Source of the DNA: Ethanoligenens harbinense YUAN-3 | GTDB taxonomy: Bacteria; Bacillota; Clostridia; Oscillospirales; Ethanoligenentaceae | NCBI RefSeq assembly: GCF_000178115.2 | Contig: NC_014828.1 | Coordinates: 519,501-583,500 of the forward strand | Reading direction: 5' to 3' | Length of the DNA: 64,000 bases | Shown: one piece after another, positions 8,930 to 17,554 of the stretch | How positions within the stretch are numbered: the first letter of the stretch is position 1 | How the letters are laid out: each line of letters opens with the position of its first letter | Position numbers and translations under genes: made by a program | Notes under the pieces: generated by a model | Told to the model about the DNA's origin: nothing | The model's database searches: none | What the model saw: the letters and a program-made list of their open reading frames with translations, nothing else

Positions 8930-9339
8930 TACCTGCCTCCCGCAATCTTTTTCACCCCGGCGATCCACGCAGGCTTGTTGGTTGCCTTGCTGCGCTCAAA
9001 CCATTTCCCGCCGCGCTGGGCATCATAGGTGCGCGATAGCGATGTGCTGTAATATTGATAACGGGCGTATGGTGCATTCCACGTCACCTGTCCGCTGCCG
9101 ATCACAGTGCCGAGTTGGCCGGACTTGATGAGCGCGCCGGTCTTGATCGGCACAAACGGCGTCGTAGTGCGCAGCACCTCCGAATCAAGGAACTTCTGCG
9201 CCCTGGAAAAGTCGCCGGTCTTGCGGTCACCAAAATCGGGATTCCATGTCAGCTTGGCGGTCACCTTGCCGCTTTTGGTTGTGGTCTGAATGACCTGCCC
9301 GCGAGGTGTTTTGACAATGATTTTCGGATTCCCAGCCAC
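8929..9339 (-). CDS. Minor capsid 2-like head-tail protein
   Basis: 136 residues. Central phrases SEVLRTTTPFVPIKTGALIKSG and WNAPYARYQYYSTSLSRTYD, with GGKWFERSK near the end, match the phage minor capsid protein family (Minor_capsid_2/HK97 gp10-like) that links neck and tail. It is encoded between the stopper-like gene and the tail terminator. The stop overlaps the next start. Confidence 0.75.
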   Translation of the reverse strand: MAGNPKIIVKTPRGQVIQTTTKSGKVTAKLTWNPDFGDRKTGDFSRAQKFLDSEVLRTTTPFVPIKTGALIKSGQLGTVIGSGQVTWNAPYARYQYYSTSLSRTYDAQRGGKWFERSKATNKPAWIAGVKKIAGGR

Positions 9340-9343
9340 GGCA

Positions 9344-9766
9344 TCACTTCCCGTCTATCCGCCAGTGCTGCAGAGCAGCGGATCCCCGTCGGTTGTCCTT
9401 CCAGCCAATCACCGTGCAGCACCGGCTGCCATACTTTGCGGTCAGATCCGATGCCTTTGCTATGTCGTCGGCCAAAAGCCCGTTTATCAGGATATCTCCC
9501 GGCTGTATCGTCCACAATGCGCCCAGGTCGTCGCTTTCAGTGGGTGCCCAATCCTCCGGGCACGCAAATGTGCGCCCGGCAGGCGCCGCATCCAAAGGGA
9601 TCCTCACGATATAGGCATTCGCCGCCTGCAGGCCGTGGTCGGTCACCGTGGTCACAACACCCCCGCGCCAGCTCACACCAGGGATCTGCACGCGCTTCCA
9701 CTCGGTCAGCCGCGTCTGGCGGTTGTACCACTGGTTGAACAGGGTGATGTCGGCATTCGTTGTCAT
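9344..9766 (-). CDS. Head closure / stopper-like protein
   Basis: 140 residues beginning MTTNADITLFNQWYNRQTRL, then IPGVSWRGGVVTTVTDHGL and GDILINGLLADDIAKASDL. The opening phrase is recurrent in the Firmicutes phage neck family that I remember as DUF6751. Its four-base overlap with the connector gene and its position before the minor capsid gene support a head-closure role. There is no catalytic motif. Confidence 0.6.
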   Translation of the reverse strand: MTTNADITLFNQWYNRQTRLTEWKRVQIPGVSWRGGVVTTVTDHGLQAANAYIVRIPLDAAPAGRTFACPEDWAPTESDDLGALWTIQPGDILINGLLADDIAKASDLTAKYGSRCCTVIGWKDNRRGSAALQHWRIDGK

Positions 9767-10131
9767 GTCACACTCCTATCCATCAGCCCGGTGTACAGCA
9801 AGTAGGTAGCCGCTGCATCCGCAAAGCTGGCTTGAAACTGGGCGCGGATATCGCTCAGCGTGTTGAATGTCTGGCTGAATCCGTCGTTGTTTTCCGACCT
9901 GACGGCGGCATTTACCTCCATTGCGCCGGACTGTTTTGCCGCCTGCATGCGGTCGATCACCGCGCAGGTGGCCATGCGCACCTCGTCCGTCACCGGCGCG
10001 CCGGTCTTCAGGCGGCCGAAGGTGACCCGGTCGATGAAGTTAGAGGCATCCCGCGCTAGGGCGGGAAAATCGCTCTCCGAAACGGCAGCACCTGCGTAGG
10101 CGCCGCTGTAAAAGGCATAGTCCGCATACAT
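9763..10131 (-). CDS. Head-tail connector protein (Gp6-like adaptor)
   Basis: 122 residues, mostly helical. ALARDASNFIDRVTFGRL and VTDEVRMATCAVIDRMQAAK are typical of the small adaptor that docks under the portal (Phage_connect_1/Gp6-like). It is the first gene after the major capsid gene, as expected. Its C-terminus ends FADAAATYLLYTGLMDRSVT and overlaps the next gene by four bases. Confidence 0.75.
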   Translation of the reverse strand: MYADYAFYSGAYAGAAVSESDFPALARDASNFIDRVTFGRLKTGAPVTDEVRMATCAVIDRMQAAKQSGAMEVNAAVRSENNDGFSQTFNTLSDIRAQFQASFADAAATYLLYTGLMDRSVT

Positions 10132-10143
10132 ATGCGCCCTCCC

Positions 10144-11319
10144 TTATGACGCGGCCTGCAGCGTGATGGCCACCGGAACCGGCGCGTTGGTCACGGTCAC
10201 GGTTGCGGTCTGCGGCACGTACCCGTCCGCCTTGATGGTGGCAGGATAGGTCCCAGCACGCAGGTTGAACACCGCCGTGCCGTCCGCCGCCGTTTTCTTG
10301 TTCGCGCCGTTTACATTGACACGCACGCCCGCGATCGGATCCGTGGCATTGTCTTTGACGGTAAAGGTCACGGAGTAGTCGGTATACGGCGTCGCGGCCT
10401 CAATGTACGCAAACGGCACATTTGTGCGGTCGCTGTTCACGGCGGTAGCCGGGTTCGGCAGCGCCCAGCCCAGCCGCATCACCACCCGCAGGGCAATCAT
10501 GTCCTGCTGCGCGAGGTTGTAGATGATCTCTTTGGTGTTCGGGTCCTGGATGACGCCCTGGTCGAGGATTTTCACGGTCACGTCTTGACGCATGGCATAA
10601 ACGGCCTGCGACCATGCGCCCGCAATCATCTGCGCCACAGTCGCGTTGAACGCCCCGTTCTGCTGGAACGTGATCGGCGTGCCGTCCAGCGTATAGGTGG
10701 TGCCGCTCTGCATGTCCGGTACAAAAATCGGGCGGTTGTTGCTGTCCTTGATGCCGCGCAGGCCCGCGCGGGTTTTAATGGAGGCGAGGATACCGTCCAC
10801 CATATAGCCGGATTCCTCCACTTTGGAGATCAGTCCGTCCTGCCCCATGATGTTGTCGTAGGTGATGCCGCCGCTGGCGGATACGTTGTTCCCGGCCTGC
10901 CTAGCCAGCGTGATGATATCGTTCTGCCATTCGGACGGGCGGCCCACGCCGAATGCGATCGCGCCGTCGATGACGGCCCCCATTGCTTCGTTTACCCGCG
11001 GCTGCACCTCGCCCATGATGTCATAGCTGGAATCGTCCAGCACGGCTTCGGGAATCGGCACAATGGCAGCCATTTCGGCAGCGGTCAGCCACACATTTTC
11101 CCACGCCTGCCGGGTGGTCTGTTTATATCCGGTGTCTCCGTTCACCCAATAGGCAAGCGGCAACGTGTCCAACACGGGGATGCGCGTCTGCTTGCTGGTC
11201 ATGTTCGGCAGTTTCCGCATCAGCGACAGCGTGGAGGACTGCTTGGGCACGTCCTCAAAAATGGTGTTTACGATCTGGTCCTGAATCAGGGCCTGTGCGG
11301 CCTGTCTGTCAATCGGCAT
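10144..11319 (-). CDS. Major capsid protein with a C-terminal Ig-like domain
   Basis: 391 residues. The core (about 1-305) fits an HK97-fold capsid subunit that follows a GP20 scaffold. Key phrases are QDQIVNTIFEDVPKQSSTL, LPLAYWVNGDTGYKQTTRQ, EAVLDDSSYDIMGEVQPRVNEA and RVVMRLGWALPNP. The last 80 residues (YSVTFTVKDNATDPIAGVRV, TAADGTAVFNLRAGTYPATI, ADGYVPQTATVTVTNA) form a separate carboxypeptidase-regulatory or Ig-like beta domain. Such domains on capsids are usually exposed and are thought to bind carbohydrate or other surfaces. There is a good AGGAGT ribosome site. Confidence 0.85.
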   Translation of the reverse strand: MPIDRQAAQALIQDQIVNTIFEDVPKQSSTLSLMRKLPNMTSKQTRIPVLDTLPLAYWVNGDTGYKQTTRQAWENVWLTAAEMAAIVPIPEAVLDDSSYDIMGEVQPRVNEAMGAVIDGAIAFGVGRPSEWQNDIITLARQAGNNVSASGGITYDNIMGQDGLISKVEESGYMVDGILASIKTRAGLRGIKDSNNRPIFVPDMQSGTTYTLDGTPITFQQNGAFNATVAQMIAGAWSQAVYAMRQDVTVKILDQGVIQDPNTKEIIYNLAQQDMIALRVVMRLGWALPNPATAVNSDRTNVPFAYIEAATPYTDYSVTFTVKDNATDPIAGVRVNVNGANKKTAADGTAVFNLRAGTYPATIKADGYVPQTATVTVTNAPVPVAITLQAAS

Positions 11320-11331
11320 AGTTGCACTCCT

Positions 11332-11871
11332 TTACTGGCTGACCCTGCCGAATGCTTCGCGCAGGGCGGCGTTTGCCTTGTCGTTTCCGGTCAGCGTGTC
11401 TGCGGCCGGGCCGGGCGTGGAGCCGCCGAAGTGCGGCGCGGGGGCGTCGGATACAAACGCACCGGGGTCGGTTTCCTTATACGATTTTGTGAAATCGTCG
11501 TACCCCAGCAGCTTTCCATCCTGCAGGGGCAGCTTTTTCGCCACCAAATCGGCCAGGAACGCTTTTTTGGCGCTCTCGCTGGTAAACTTCATGCCATTCA
11601 CGGCGGTGGCCGCCGCAAATTCATACTGCAGAGCGGCCACCTTGCCGTCCGCTTCCTGCTGGGCCGTGGCCGCCTTGGTCTTCCATTCAGGGTCATATCC
11701 GGCCAGCTTGCCGTTGGCCTCGCCCAGCTGGGTCTTCAGGCCGTCGCGCTCGGCGGTCAGGGTAGTGATGGTATTTTTCTGCTTCTCAAGATCGGCCCCG
11801 TGGAGATCCATGATCTTGTTCACGGTTGCCTCGTCGCCGATGCCCAGCGCGGTAATGTCCTCGCGTTTCAT
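11332..11871 (-). CDS. Capsid scaffolding protein, GP20-type
   Basis: 179 residues. A long charged coiled coil runs from about 15 to 90 (ADLEKQKNTITTLTAERDG, TKAATAQQEADGKVAALQYE). A conserved C-terminal part follows (KKAFLADLVAKKLPLQDGKLLGYDDF) with NDKANAALREAFGR at the end. This is the classic minor structural GP20 scaffold that templates capsid assembly. It lies directly before the major capsid gene. The coding DNA upstream of it is a gap that contains a terminator. Confidence 0.85.
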   Translation of the reverse strand: MKREDITALGIGDEATVNKIMDLHGADLEKQKNTITTLTAERDGLKTQLGEANGKLAGYDPEWKTKAATAQQEADGKVAALQYEFAAATAVNGMKFTSESAKKAFLADLVAKKLPLQDGKLLGYDDFTKSYKETDPGAFVSDAPAPHFGGSTPGPAADTLTGNDKANAALREAFGRVSQ

Positions 11872-11991
11872 ACACAGGCTCCTTTCGGTTGCGGTTTATG
11901 CGTGCGCCGCTACGCTTTTTTACGCCGGTTGCCTCGGCTGCGGCCCCGTAGTTTTACGACTTCGGGCCGGTCAACAGGTAAAAATGCGCAT

Positions 11992-12020
11992 AAAAATGCA
12001 CCCTCCAAAGAGGGCGCATA
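11992..12020 (-). terminator. Rho-independent terminator in the head operon
   Basis: On the minus strand the sequence reads TGCGCCCTC, loop TTTG, GAGGGTGCA, then TTTTT: a 9-pair stem with one G-T pair and a U run. It sits between the small gene at 12034-12261 and the scaffold gene. It could partly separate expression of the MuF gene pair from the capsid genes, or need antitermination. Confidence 0.7.
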
Positions 12021-12033
12021 CACGCGCGGACAA

Positions 12034-12261
12034 TTATTTTTGTGTGTTCAGGTAATAGACGCTGTCGTATACCCGCTGGGCCTTGCGTCCGAAATCATTG
12101 TAATCGTAATAGTGCGGGGGCGCATATCCCTTTTCTTCAATCAGGTCAAACAGGGCATCCAGCACATTGCCGAGGGAGGATCCACTGAGCAGCGCATCCG
12201 CATTTTCAAGATTTCGGCGGATAAAGGTTTTGTCGCTTTCTTCAAATTGCAGCATGCTCAT
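12034..12261 (-). CDS. Small acidic helical protein, putative immunity partner of the MuF toxin
   Basis: 75 residues, MSMLQFEESDKTFIRRN, then SLGNVLDALFDLIEEKGYA and YDYNDFGRKAQRVYDSVYY. It is acidic and helical, with no phage structural family that I recognise. It overlaps the end of the MuF-type gene by four bases (ATGA) and is followed at once by a terminator, so the two are coupled. In MuF polymorphic toxin systems of Firmicutes prophages the immunity gene occupies this position. The immunity role is inference from position, size and charge; it could equally be an accessory head protein. Confidence 0.5.
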   Translation of the reverse strand: MSMLQFEESDKTFIRRNLENADALLSGSSLGNVLDALFDLIEEKGYAPPHYYDYNDFGRKAQRVYDSVYYLNTQK

Positions 12262-13928
12262 TTCCTCCTTGGATTTGTCTGAATGATTCGCTTATCCCGG
12301 ACACTTACGGACACTGTGGCGTTTTTCCCGTAAAAAGTCTGGCGGATATCGCCGTCCGCCATCGTACGGGTTTTGCCCACGCGAAGCGGGTTCAGCAGCG
12401 CGTCTTTTGCATCCGACACCGGCACCCCCATGCGCATATCCGGGTGCGATGTGGATGTTTGCCCAATCAGGCGGTCGATGAAATGCGTGGCGTAGGATTC
12501 GATTTTCACGCCGCTTGCCGTGGTAACCCCGACGATTTCTTTGTCCACTGCCTGCGCTGTATGCGTGTATTGTTCAAATCCCACCAGCGGCGAGATGTCG
12601 CCCTTCTTCACCGCCCGGTTGTAACCCGTCAGCAGCTCGTGGTCAGGAGAGTTATTATACTTCTTCTGGTAGTATTTTGCAAGTGTTTTCGGTGCTGCAC
12701 CGTCCGCTCCGATGCCGTGTGTCCACTGCCTGTAATGCTTTTCGGCGGCCTGGCGCGCCGTTTGTGCCTGACTGCGGCCAAAACCGAGGCTCTGCTCGCG
12801 TTCCCGCTGCCGATTCAGCCCGGTTTTTTCAGTGAAGTCCTTCAGCCTGGCTTCCTGACGCTTCAGCGTCACGGATGCCCTGTTGTATTCTTCCCGCATG
12901 GCATTCCGCACGCCCTCATCCTCCGCCTGCAGGCCGGTGAAATATCCGGCCAGTTCACGCTTGGTCGCGCGGATCGCGCGTTCCATGGCGCGCTGCTTCT
13001 GCGTTGCTTCATAATATGGCACCGTCTCGCCGTTGTATGGAACGGTCTTGTTCTCATACTCGGCCAGCTTGGTACGCGGGTAAGCGCTGGTGGAAAGCCC
13101 CTCAAAAAAAGGGAAAAAGCTGTGCCGGCAGTTCCAGCCGCATAAACCGCCTCCGGAGCCGTACCCGGTGGAGGATACAAAATCCGGATACCTCCCACGG
13201 TCACCGCACCGGCTGAATACACGGCCCTGCCACACCGCATGCGACGGTCTGGCCCCGGGGTGCGCGGTGGTTTCCACCAGGTCGCATCCCATGTCATCCG
13301 CATAGTGCAGGGACACCTGCGCCGCTGTCTGGCTCACGCCGGTCAGCACCGCTCGCCGCACGGCCACGTCCAATGCATCCGTGTGCCCGGAAGGGTACAA
13401 CACAGTCGTGCCTGCCTGTGCGGCCGTGCGCACCGCGTTCCGGATGGCGGATATGTAGTCAAAAGCTCCCGATTCCACCTGCATTTCCGCCAGACGGGCG
13501 GCATCTTTGTATGCCTGCTCGGTGCTCGCCGCCGTGGTCATGGTCAGGTTGCGCAGGTGTCCGGCGGTTTTTTGCAGTCCGGACCGCAACACCTGTGCGG
13601 CGGCGGCCGACTGTCGCAGCGGCACGGGGGATAGCCCTGCGGCTTCATAGATGGAAAAATCAACTTTCAGCGCCTCCACCCCGCCGTCTTCAAACAGCGC
13701 CCGCATCTGCGCGGTGCTGGAATCCGTCATGGCCGACACCGCCCGGATAACGTCCTCATACAGCATACCGCTCGCCTGCAGGGCGTTTGCCTGCCAGCGT
13801 GCTGTCTGCGTGATATCTCCGGATTTCAGAATGCGCCTCACAAAGTCCCGCATAATAGACTGGTCAAGCTGGCTGTACAGATCAAGGATGTCGTCGGCCG
13901 CGGTGTCGAACCAGTCCGGCGCCAGCAT
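12258..13928 (-). CDS. MuF-type head morphogenesis protein (minor capsid 2) with putative C-terminal nuclease toxin domain
   Basis: 556 residues, adjoining the portal gene. Residues 1-300 match the Phage_min_cap2/MuF family: LAPDWFDTAADDILDLYS, TTVLYPSGHTDALDVAVRRA, DDMGCDLVETTAHPGARPSH, YGSGGGLCGWNCRHSFFPF with conserved Cys and His. A charged helical linker follows (about 300-430). The last 90 residues (VKIESYATHFIDRLIGQ, HPDMRMGVPVSDAKDALLNP, MADGDIRQTFYGKNATVSVS, KRIIQTNPRRK) look like a BECR-fold phage nuclease (RelE/colicin E5-like; PBECR type). MuF fusions of this kind are known polymorphic toxins carried in virions. The nuclease call rests on pattern, not on identified catalytic residues. 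Confidence 0.8.
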   Translation of the reverse strand: MLAPDWFDTAADDILDLYSQLDQSIMRDFVRRILKSGDITQTARWQANALQASGMLYEDVIRAVSAMTDSSTAQMRALFEDGGVEALKVDFSIYEAAGLSPVPLRQSAAAAQVLRSGLQKTAGHLRNLTMTTAASTEQAYKDAARLAEMQVESGAFDYISAIRNAVRTAAQAGTTVLYPSGHTDALDVAVRRAVLTGVSQTAAQVSLHYADDMGCDLVETTAHPGARPSHAVWQGRVFSRCGDRGRYPDFVSSTGYGSGGGLCGWNCRHSFFPFFEGLSTSAYPRTKLAEYENKTVPYNGETVPYYEATQKQRAMERAIRATKRELAGYFTGLQAEDEGVRNAMREEYNRASVTLKRQEARLKDFTEKTGLNRQREREQSLGFGRSQAQTARQAAEKHYRQWTHGIGADGAAPKTLAKYYQKKYNNSPDHELLTGYNRAVKKGDISPLVGFEQYTHTAQAVDKEIVGVTTASGVKIESYATHFIDRLIGQTSTSHPDMRMGVPVSDAKDALLNPLRVGKTRTMADGDIRQTFYGKNATVSVSVRDKRIIQTNPRRK

Positions 13929-15352
13929 CAGGCGTCACCGGAGCCGGAGGCCGGCGGTGTCTGGGCGAACCCAAAGGGGTTATTGAAATCGGCCTGCGTT
14001 TCGTCGGCGATGGTCTTGGCCTCGTCCTCAGTGTATCCCTCAAACTCCACCAGGTACCGCCACATGGGGAATTTGCCCGCGGTGACATAGCTCCAGAACA
14101 TCTGCTTGCGCTGGTTTGGGTCGTTGACGATACTGTCGTCCCAGTCGTAGGCCGCCGTGTAATTTCCGGCAGGTGTCAAATTATATAGGGTAGCCAGCGT
14201 GTCCATGGAATACAGCAGATCGTCCAGCGCGTGCTGCAGCGCTTTCTGGATGTCGCGGACGGTGCTGTAGCTGCGCTGCTTGCTGGCGGTGATCTCCGTG
14301 GCGGTGCGGTCCACTTCCTGCGGGTCGGATAACGTGCCGTAAGCCAGACCAGACTGATATTCAATGCGCTTCAGAATGGTGTTCAGCCCGCGCGAGTAGG
14401 CTTCATCCCGCAGCGCCGGGGCAAATATCTGGTAAAAGTTGCTGCCTTCCGCCATATCTCCGGCGCGCCGGCGGTATAGCCGCTGTTCCAGCCGCGGGAA
14501 TGACACACTGCCGTCCGGATCATGCTTCATCATGGACTCGTCCATTTCCACGGCCAGCTGTCCGCCTTCATATTCCCACAGCATCCGGCCATATTGCTCA
14601 TCCGCGTCCCGGATGGTTTCCGCTGCATCTGCGTAGACGGATACCCCCAGCGGCGACTGCCGGTCTTGCTTGTTGGCCCGCGGGATCCGAAAATAGGCAA
14701 ACAATGGCCGGTCAACGTCTTCAATCGTCACCAGAGGCTGGATATTTGCCCATTCCGGTACCGCTGTCAAATCCACCGGCGACCCAATGGTGGAACTGGA
14801 TCGGCTGGCAAAGGCTTTGCTTTCGATGGTGTAAGTGCCGCTGTTGAACTCATGGTGATCAGCGCGGGTGTAGATCATGTCCCGGCGCTTGATCTGCGCA
14901 CAGAAAATTGCGCCCATCATCTGCCCTGAGGTGTCTACCGTGGTGGGAAAAAAAGCATCCGCCTGCACCGCGTCAATGCAGATGCGGCCGCCGTCCACAT
15001 AGGGCTTGAATACCGCGCCGCCAAGCGCGCCGCCCAACTCCACATGTCTGCGCATGCTATCCAGAAATGGACCCAGTTGCGCCTGCAGAAAATCGGCCCG
15101 CGCGCTGCCCGTCACCGAAACGCCCATCTCGATGGTGACCAGCCGGGCAATTTCCGATGCGATGGCCGCCGGCAGCCGCAGGCTGTGAATGCCGGATTTC
15201 CCACCGCACCAAGGGCCGCCGTCTTCATACATCCGCGCCCACAGTGCCAGAGCGGACGTCATCCTGTCGGACAGAATAATATCTGCGCCCACGCCCTGAT
15301 CGAACATCTGCGAAAGCATGGAGCGCAGCCACCGCAGCAGCTTTTCAAACAC
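13928..15352 (-). CDS. Portal protein (SPP1/A118-like, minor capsid 1)
   Basis: 474 residues. DIILSDRMTSALALWARMYED, RLPAAIASEIARLVTIEMG, FAYFRIPRANKQDRQSPLG, SVYADAAETIRDADEQYGR and DRTATEITASKQRSYSTVRD are phrases of the portal/minor capsid 1 family of Firmicutes siphoviruses. They are not those of the Mu gp29 portal. The portal forms the 12-fold DNA entry vertex and binds the terminase. It follows TerL and its end abuts the MuF-type gene by a one-base overlap. Confidence 0.8.
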   Translation of the reverse strand: MFEKLLRWLRSMLSQMFDQGVGADIILSDRMTSALALWARMYEDGGPWCGGKSGIHSLRLPAAIASEIARLVTIEMGVSVTGSARADFLQAQLGPFLDSMRRHVELGGALGGAVFKPYVDGGRICIDAVQADAFFPTTVDTSGQMMGAIFCAQIKRRDMIYTRADHHEFNSGTYTIESKAFASRSSSTIGSPVDLTAVPEWANIQPLVTIEDVDRPLFAYFRIPRANKQDRQSPLGVSVYADAAETIRDADEQYGRMLWEYEGGQLAVEMDESMMKHDPDGSVSFPRLEQRLYRRRAGDMAEGSNFYQIFAPALRDEAYSRGLNTILKRIEYQSGLAYGTLSDPQEVDRTATEITASKQRSYSTVRDIQKALQHALDDLLYSMDTLATLYNLTPAGNYTAAYDWDDSIVNDPNQRKQMFWSYVTAGKFPMWRYLVEFEGYTEDEAKTIADETQADFNNPFGFAQTPPASGSGDA

Positions 15353-15378
15353 CGTTCATTCCTCCTTTTCCAACCTTC

Positions 15379-16914
15379 TTACCGTTGTGCCTGCACGGTT
15401 TCGGCCATGCCGGTCGTGGCGTCCGGCGCGTCATCGTGCGCGTTTTTTCCTTCCCTCTGGTAGTCCATCATGGCATTATAATATGCCGGCCACCGGTCCC
15501 GCCAGTTCACGGGATAATAGGTGTGCTCCATGATCCACGGCGCGGCCGTCAGGATGCGCGCCACTTTGTTCCGGGTCTGGGCGAACCACCGCACGTTGGT
15601 GGAGTACCAGTGCAGTCGGTCGTCCAGTATCTGCTTGATGGCGCGGGCAAAGCCTTTGCCGCCGTTGTTGCTCTCAATGCGTGCCACAGTCACACCGTAA
15701 GCCTGCTGGCGCTTGGCGACCTCCGGCTCCGTAATCTCCATCGGCTCCTTAGTGTAGTAGACGTCGAGCACATAGGCTTCGTGTCTGTACACGCCGAAAA
15801 TAATGCTGCAAAGATAGTCGCTGCCCTCGTCGGCGGTGTCGGTGTAGCTGTAGATGCCGTCGAACAGCGGATGGCCGCTGATAGCGGGAATCTCCGCGTA
15901 GGTCTTGAACCCGCTGTACAGCCGCCCTTTCACGTCGATCGGTTCCTGCTGGTAGTTCGCGGCGGCGATCTCGGGCGCCATGGTGCGCGTTTTGTTTTCA
16001 TAGCTCTGCAGGCTGAGCACTTCGGGACATAGCATGGTGCCGTCGTCCTGAAAGGCTTTCATAGACAGGATGCGAACGGGTCGCCCCTGTTCGGCAAAGG
16101 TCTTCACCGCGCGCCCGGCCAGATCGCCGGTTGCCCAGCGCGTCATAATAATGATGATCTTGCCACCCTCTTCCACGCGCGAGAGCATCGTGTCCGTAAA
16201 CCAATGCCACTGGTTATCCAGCAGCGGCGCGTTGTTGGCTTCATACGCATTTTTGATAACATCATCAATAATGAGAAGCCCGCAGCCAAAACCGGTTGCC
16301 GTGCCCGTCGGGCTGGTGGCCAAATAGCTGGCATATTGCCCCTCCAACGCCCAGAGGTTGGCCGACGCGTCTCCCCGCTGGATGTGCACCCCCGGGAAGA
16401 TGTCGCTGTAGACCAGCATCCCCGGGTCGGTCTTCTGCTCGGCGATTCCGTTTCGGACGGATTTGGCAAACTGGGTGGAAAGGCGCTCGTTGTAACTGCC
16501 CGTCATAATTTTTTCAGCAGGATTGCATCCAAACACCCACTGAGCGAATAATCCGGCCGTCCGGCTCTTTCCATGCCGCGGCGGCAGGTTGATCACCAAC
16601 AGCTCGTCGCCGCTGCGGTAAAAATCTTGCAGTTCCGCACATAGCTGCACCAGGTAGGCCCGGTCGGGCTTGTAAAATTCCGGCGCACAAGCTCGGCAAA
16701 ACGCGAAAAAGTCCGTGCGCGCCCGCCGCATCACGGAGGTGCTCACGGCTCCACGTTTCCGCTTTGGCCCTTTTCCCAGTTTTACCATTTCGTTTAACAT
16801 CCGGATGCTTCTGTCCTGTTTGGTCTCCATCTCCATCACCTTCTCAAAATCACGCGCTGAAAGCCCCTGTGCGCCACGCTGGGGAACAGGGACAAAATGG
16901 GGCGGCAAACTCAT
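15379..16914 (-). CDS. Terminase large subunit
   Basis: 511 residues. The ATPase has NLPPRHGKSRT as the Walker A region (about residue 112), GLLIIDDVIKNA as Walker B, and MTRWATGDLAG as the coupling motif. The C-terminal nuclease shows YSYTDTADEGSDYLCS and VARIESNNGGKGFARAIKQ. This is the packaging motor, comparable to Mu gp28. ATG 16914 has little ribosome site; an internal ATG near 16836, preceded by GAGAAGGTG, is an alternative start that would remove about 26 residues. Confidence 0.9.
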   Translation of the reverse strand: MSLPPHFVPVPQRGAQGLSARDFEKVMEMETKQDRSIRMLNEMVKLGKGPKRKRGAVSTSVMRRARTDFFAFCRACAPEFYKPDRAYLVQLCAELQDFYRSGDELLVINLPPRHGKSRTAGLFAQWVFGCNPAEKIMTGSYNERLSTQFAKSVRNGIAEQKTDPGMLVYSDIFPGVHIQRGDASANLWALEGQYASYLATSPTGTATGFGCGLLIIDDVIKNAYEANNAPLLDNQWHWFTDTMLSRVEEGGKIIIIMTRWATGDLAGRAVKTFAEQGRPVRILSMKAFQDDGTMLCPEVLSLQSYENKTRTMAPEIAAANYQQEPIDVKGRLYSGFKTYAEIPAISGHPLFDGIYSYTDTADEGSDYLCSIIFGVYRHEAYVLDVYYTKEPMEITEPEVAKRQQAYGVTVARIESNNGGKGFARAIKQILDDRLHWYSTNVRWFAQTRNKVARILTAAPWIMEHTYYPVNWRDRWPAYYNAMMDYQREGKNAHDDAPDATTGMAETVQAQR

Positions 16915-17059
16915 TCAAAGCCGCGTTAAAAGCTGTTAAAAGCCTTATAAAAGGCCTGCGCATGCTCCGCCATCCCGTGACGGTAAGCCCGCCCGGTTTT
17001 TTGTTCCGTTTAACCTCCGGCTCCCGGTTTGGGACGAATCAACCGCCCCGGGCGTCGGA

Positions 17060-17554
17060 TTATTTGATCAGCGTGAACGACATGCGTAAGCAACGGTTGT
17101 GCATCATGGAAAGCGGTTCAAATACAAATGCCCGCCGCTGGCGCCGGTTGTACAGGATGCGCACGCCCGCGTCCGCATATTCCTTCAGCGGGCCGTCCAC
17201 CGGTTCAAACGTGTCGCCTGCCAGCTGCCGCACATGCGATTCAAAAGTCTGGCTGCCGATGCGCCGGATCAATGCTTCTTCATCCGGTAACAGTGCGGTG
17301 GCGTCCCCGGCATGCAGCTCCAACCAACGCAGCACCCCCGGCACGCGCCGGATCCGGTAATACATCGCGCAAACGTTGCCCACCACCACAAACACATAGC
17401 CGCCAAACAGCAGATAAGGCCGCGTCTGCCAGATGCCGCCGGAGCGGATCTGCCGGTTTTCTTCCGGGGCATAGGCGGGAATACCCTGGTCAAGCAGCGC
17501 GGCCCGCACGTCCTTCTCGGCCCCCGAAAGCACCTGCAGCACATACATGCTCAT
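17060..17554 (-). CDS. NusG-like transcription elongation or antitermination protein
   Basis: 164 residues. The N-terminus MSMYVLQVLSGAEKDVRAALLD, then RQIRSGGIWQTRPYLLFGGYVF, fits a NusG N-terminal (NGN) domain. There the G-Y-V-F phrase is conserved and contacts RNA polymerase. The C-terminal part (DTFEPVDGPLKEYADAG, ILYNRRQRRAFVFEPL) fits a KOW motif. Specialised NusG paralogues such as LoaP and RfaH let polymerase read through terminators in long operons. This gene sits near the start of the late operon, overlapping the DUF3486 gene by four bases, which suits a processivity factor for the 17-kb late transcript. The last point is inference. Confidence 0.7.
   Translation of the reverse strand: MSMYVLQVLSGAEKDVRAALLDQGIPAYAPEENRQIRSGGIWQTRPYLLFGGYVFVVVGNVCAMYYRIRRVPGVLRWLELHAGDATALLPDEEALIRRIGSQTFESHVRQLAGDTFEPVDGPLKEYADAGVRILYNRRQRRAFVFEPLSMMHNRCLRMSFTLIK

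Noticed and set aside
10585-12282. A 565-codon plus-strand frame opposite capsid and scaffold genes
   Set aside because: Shadow of high-GC coding DNA on the minus strand; its translation is rich in His, Arg and Gly and matches nothing.
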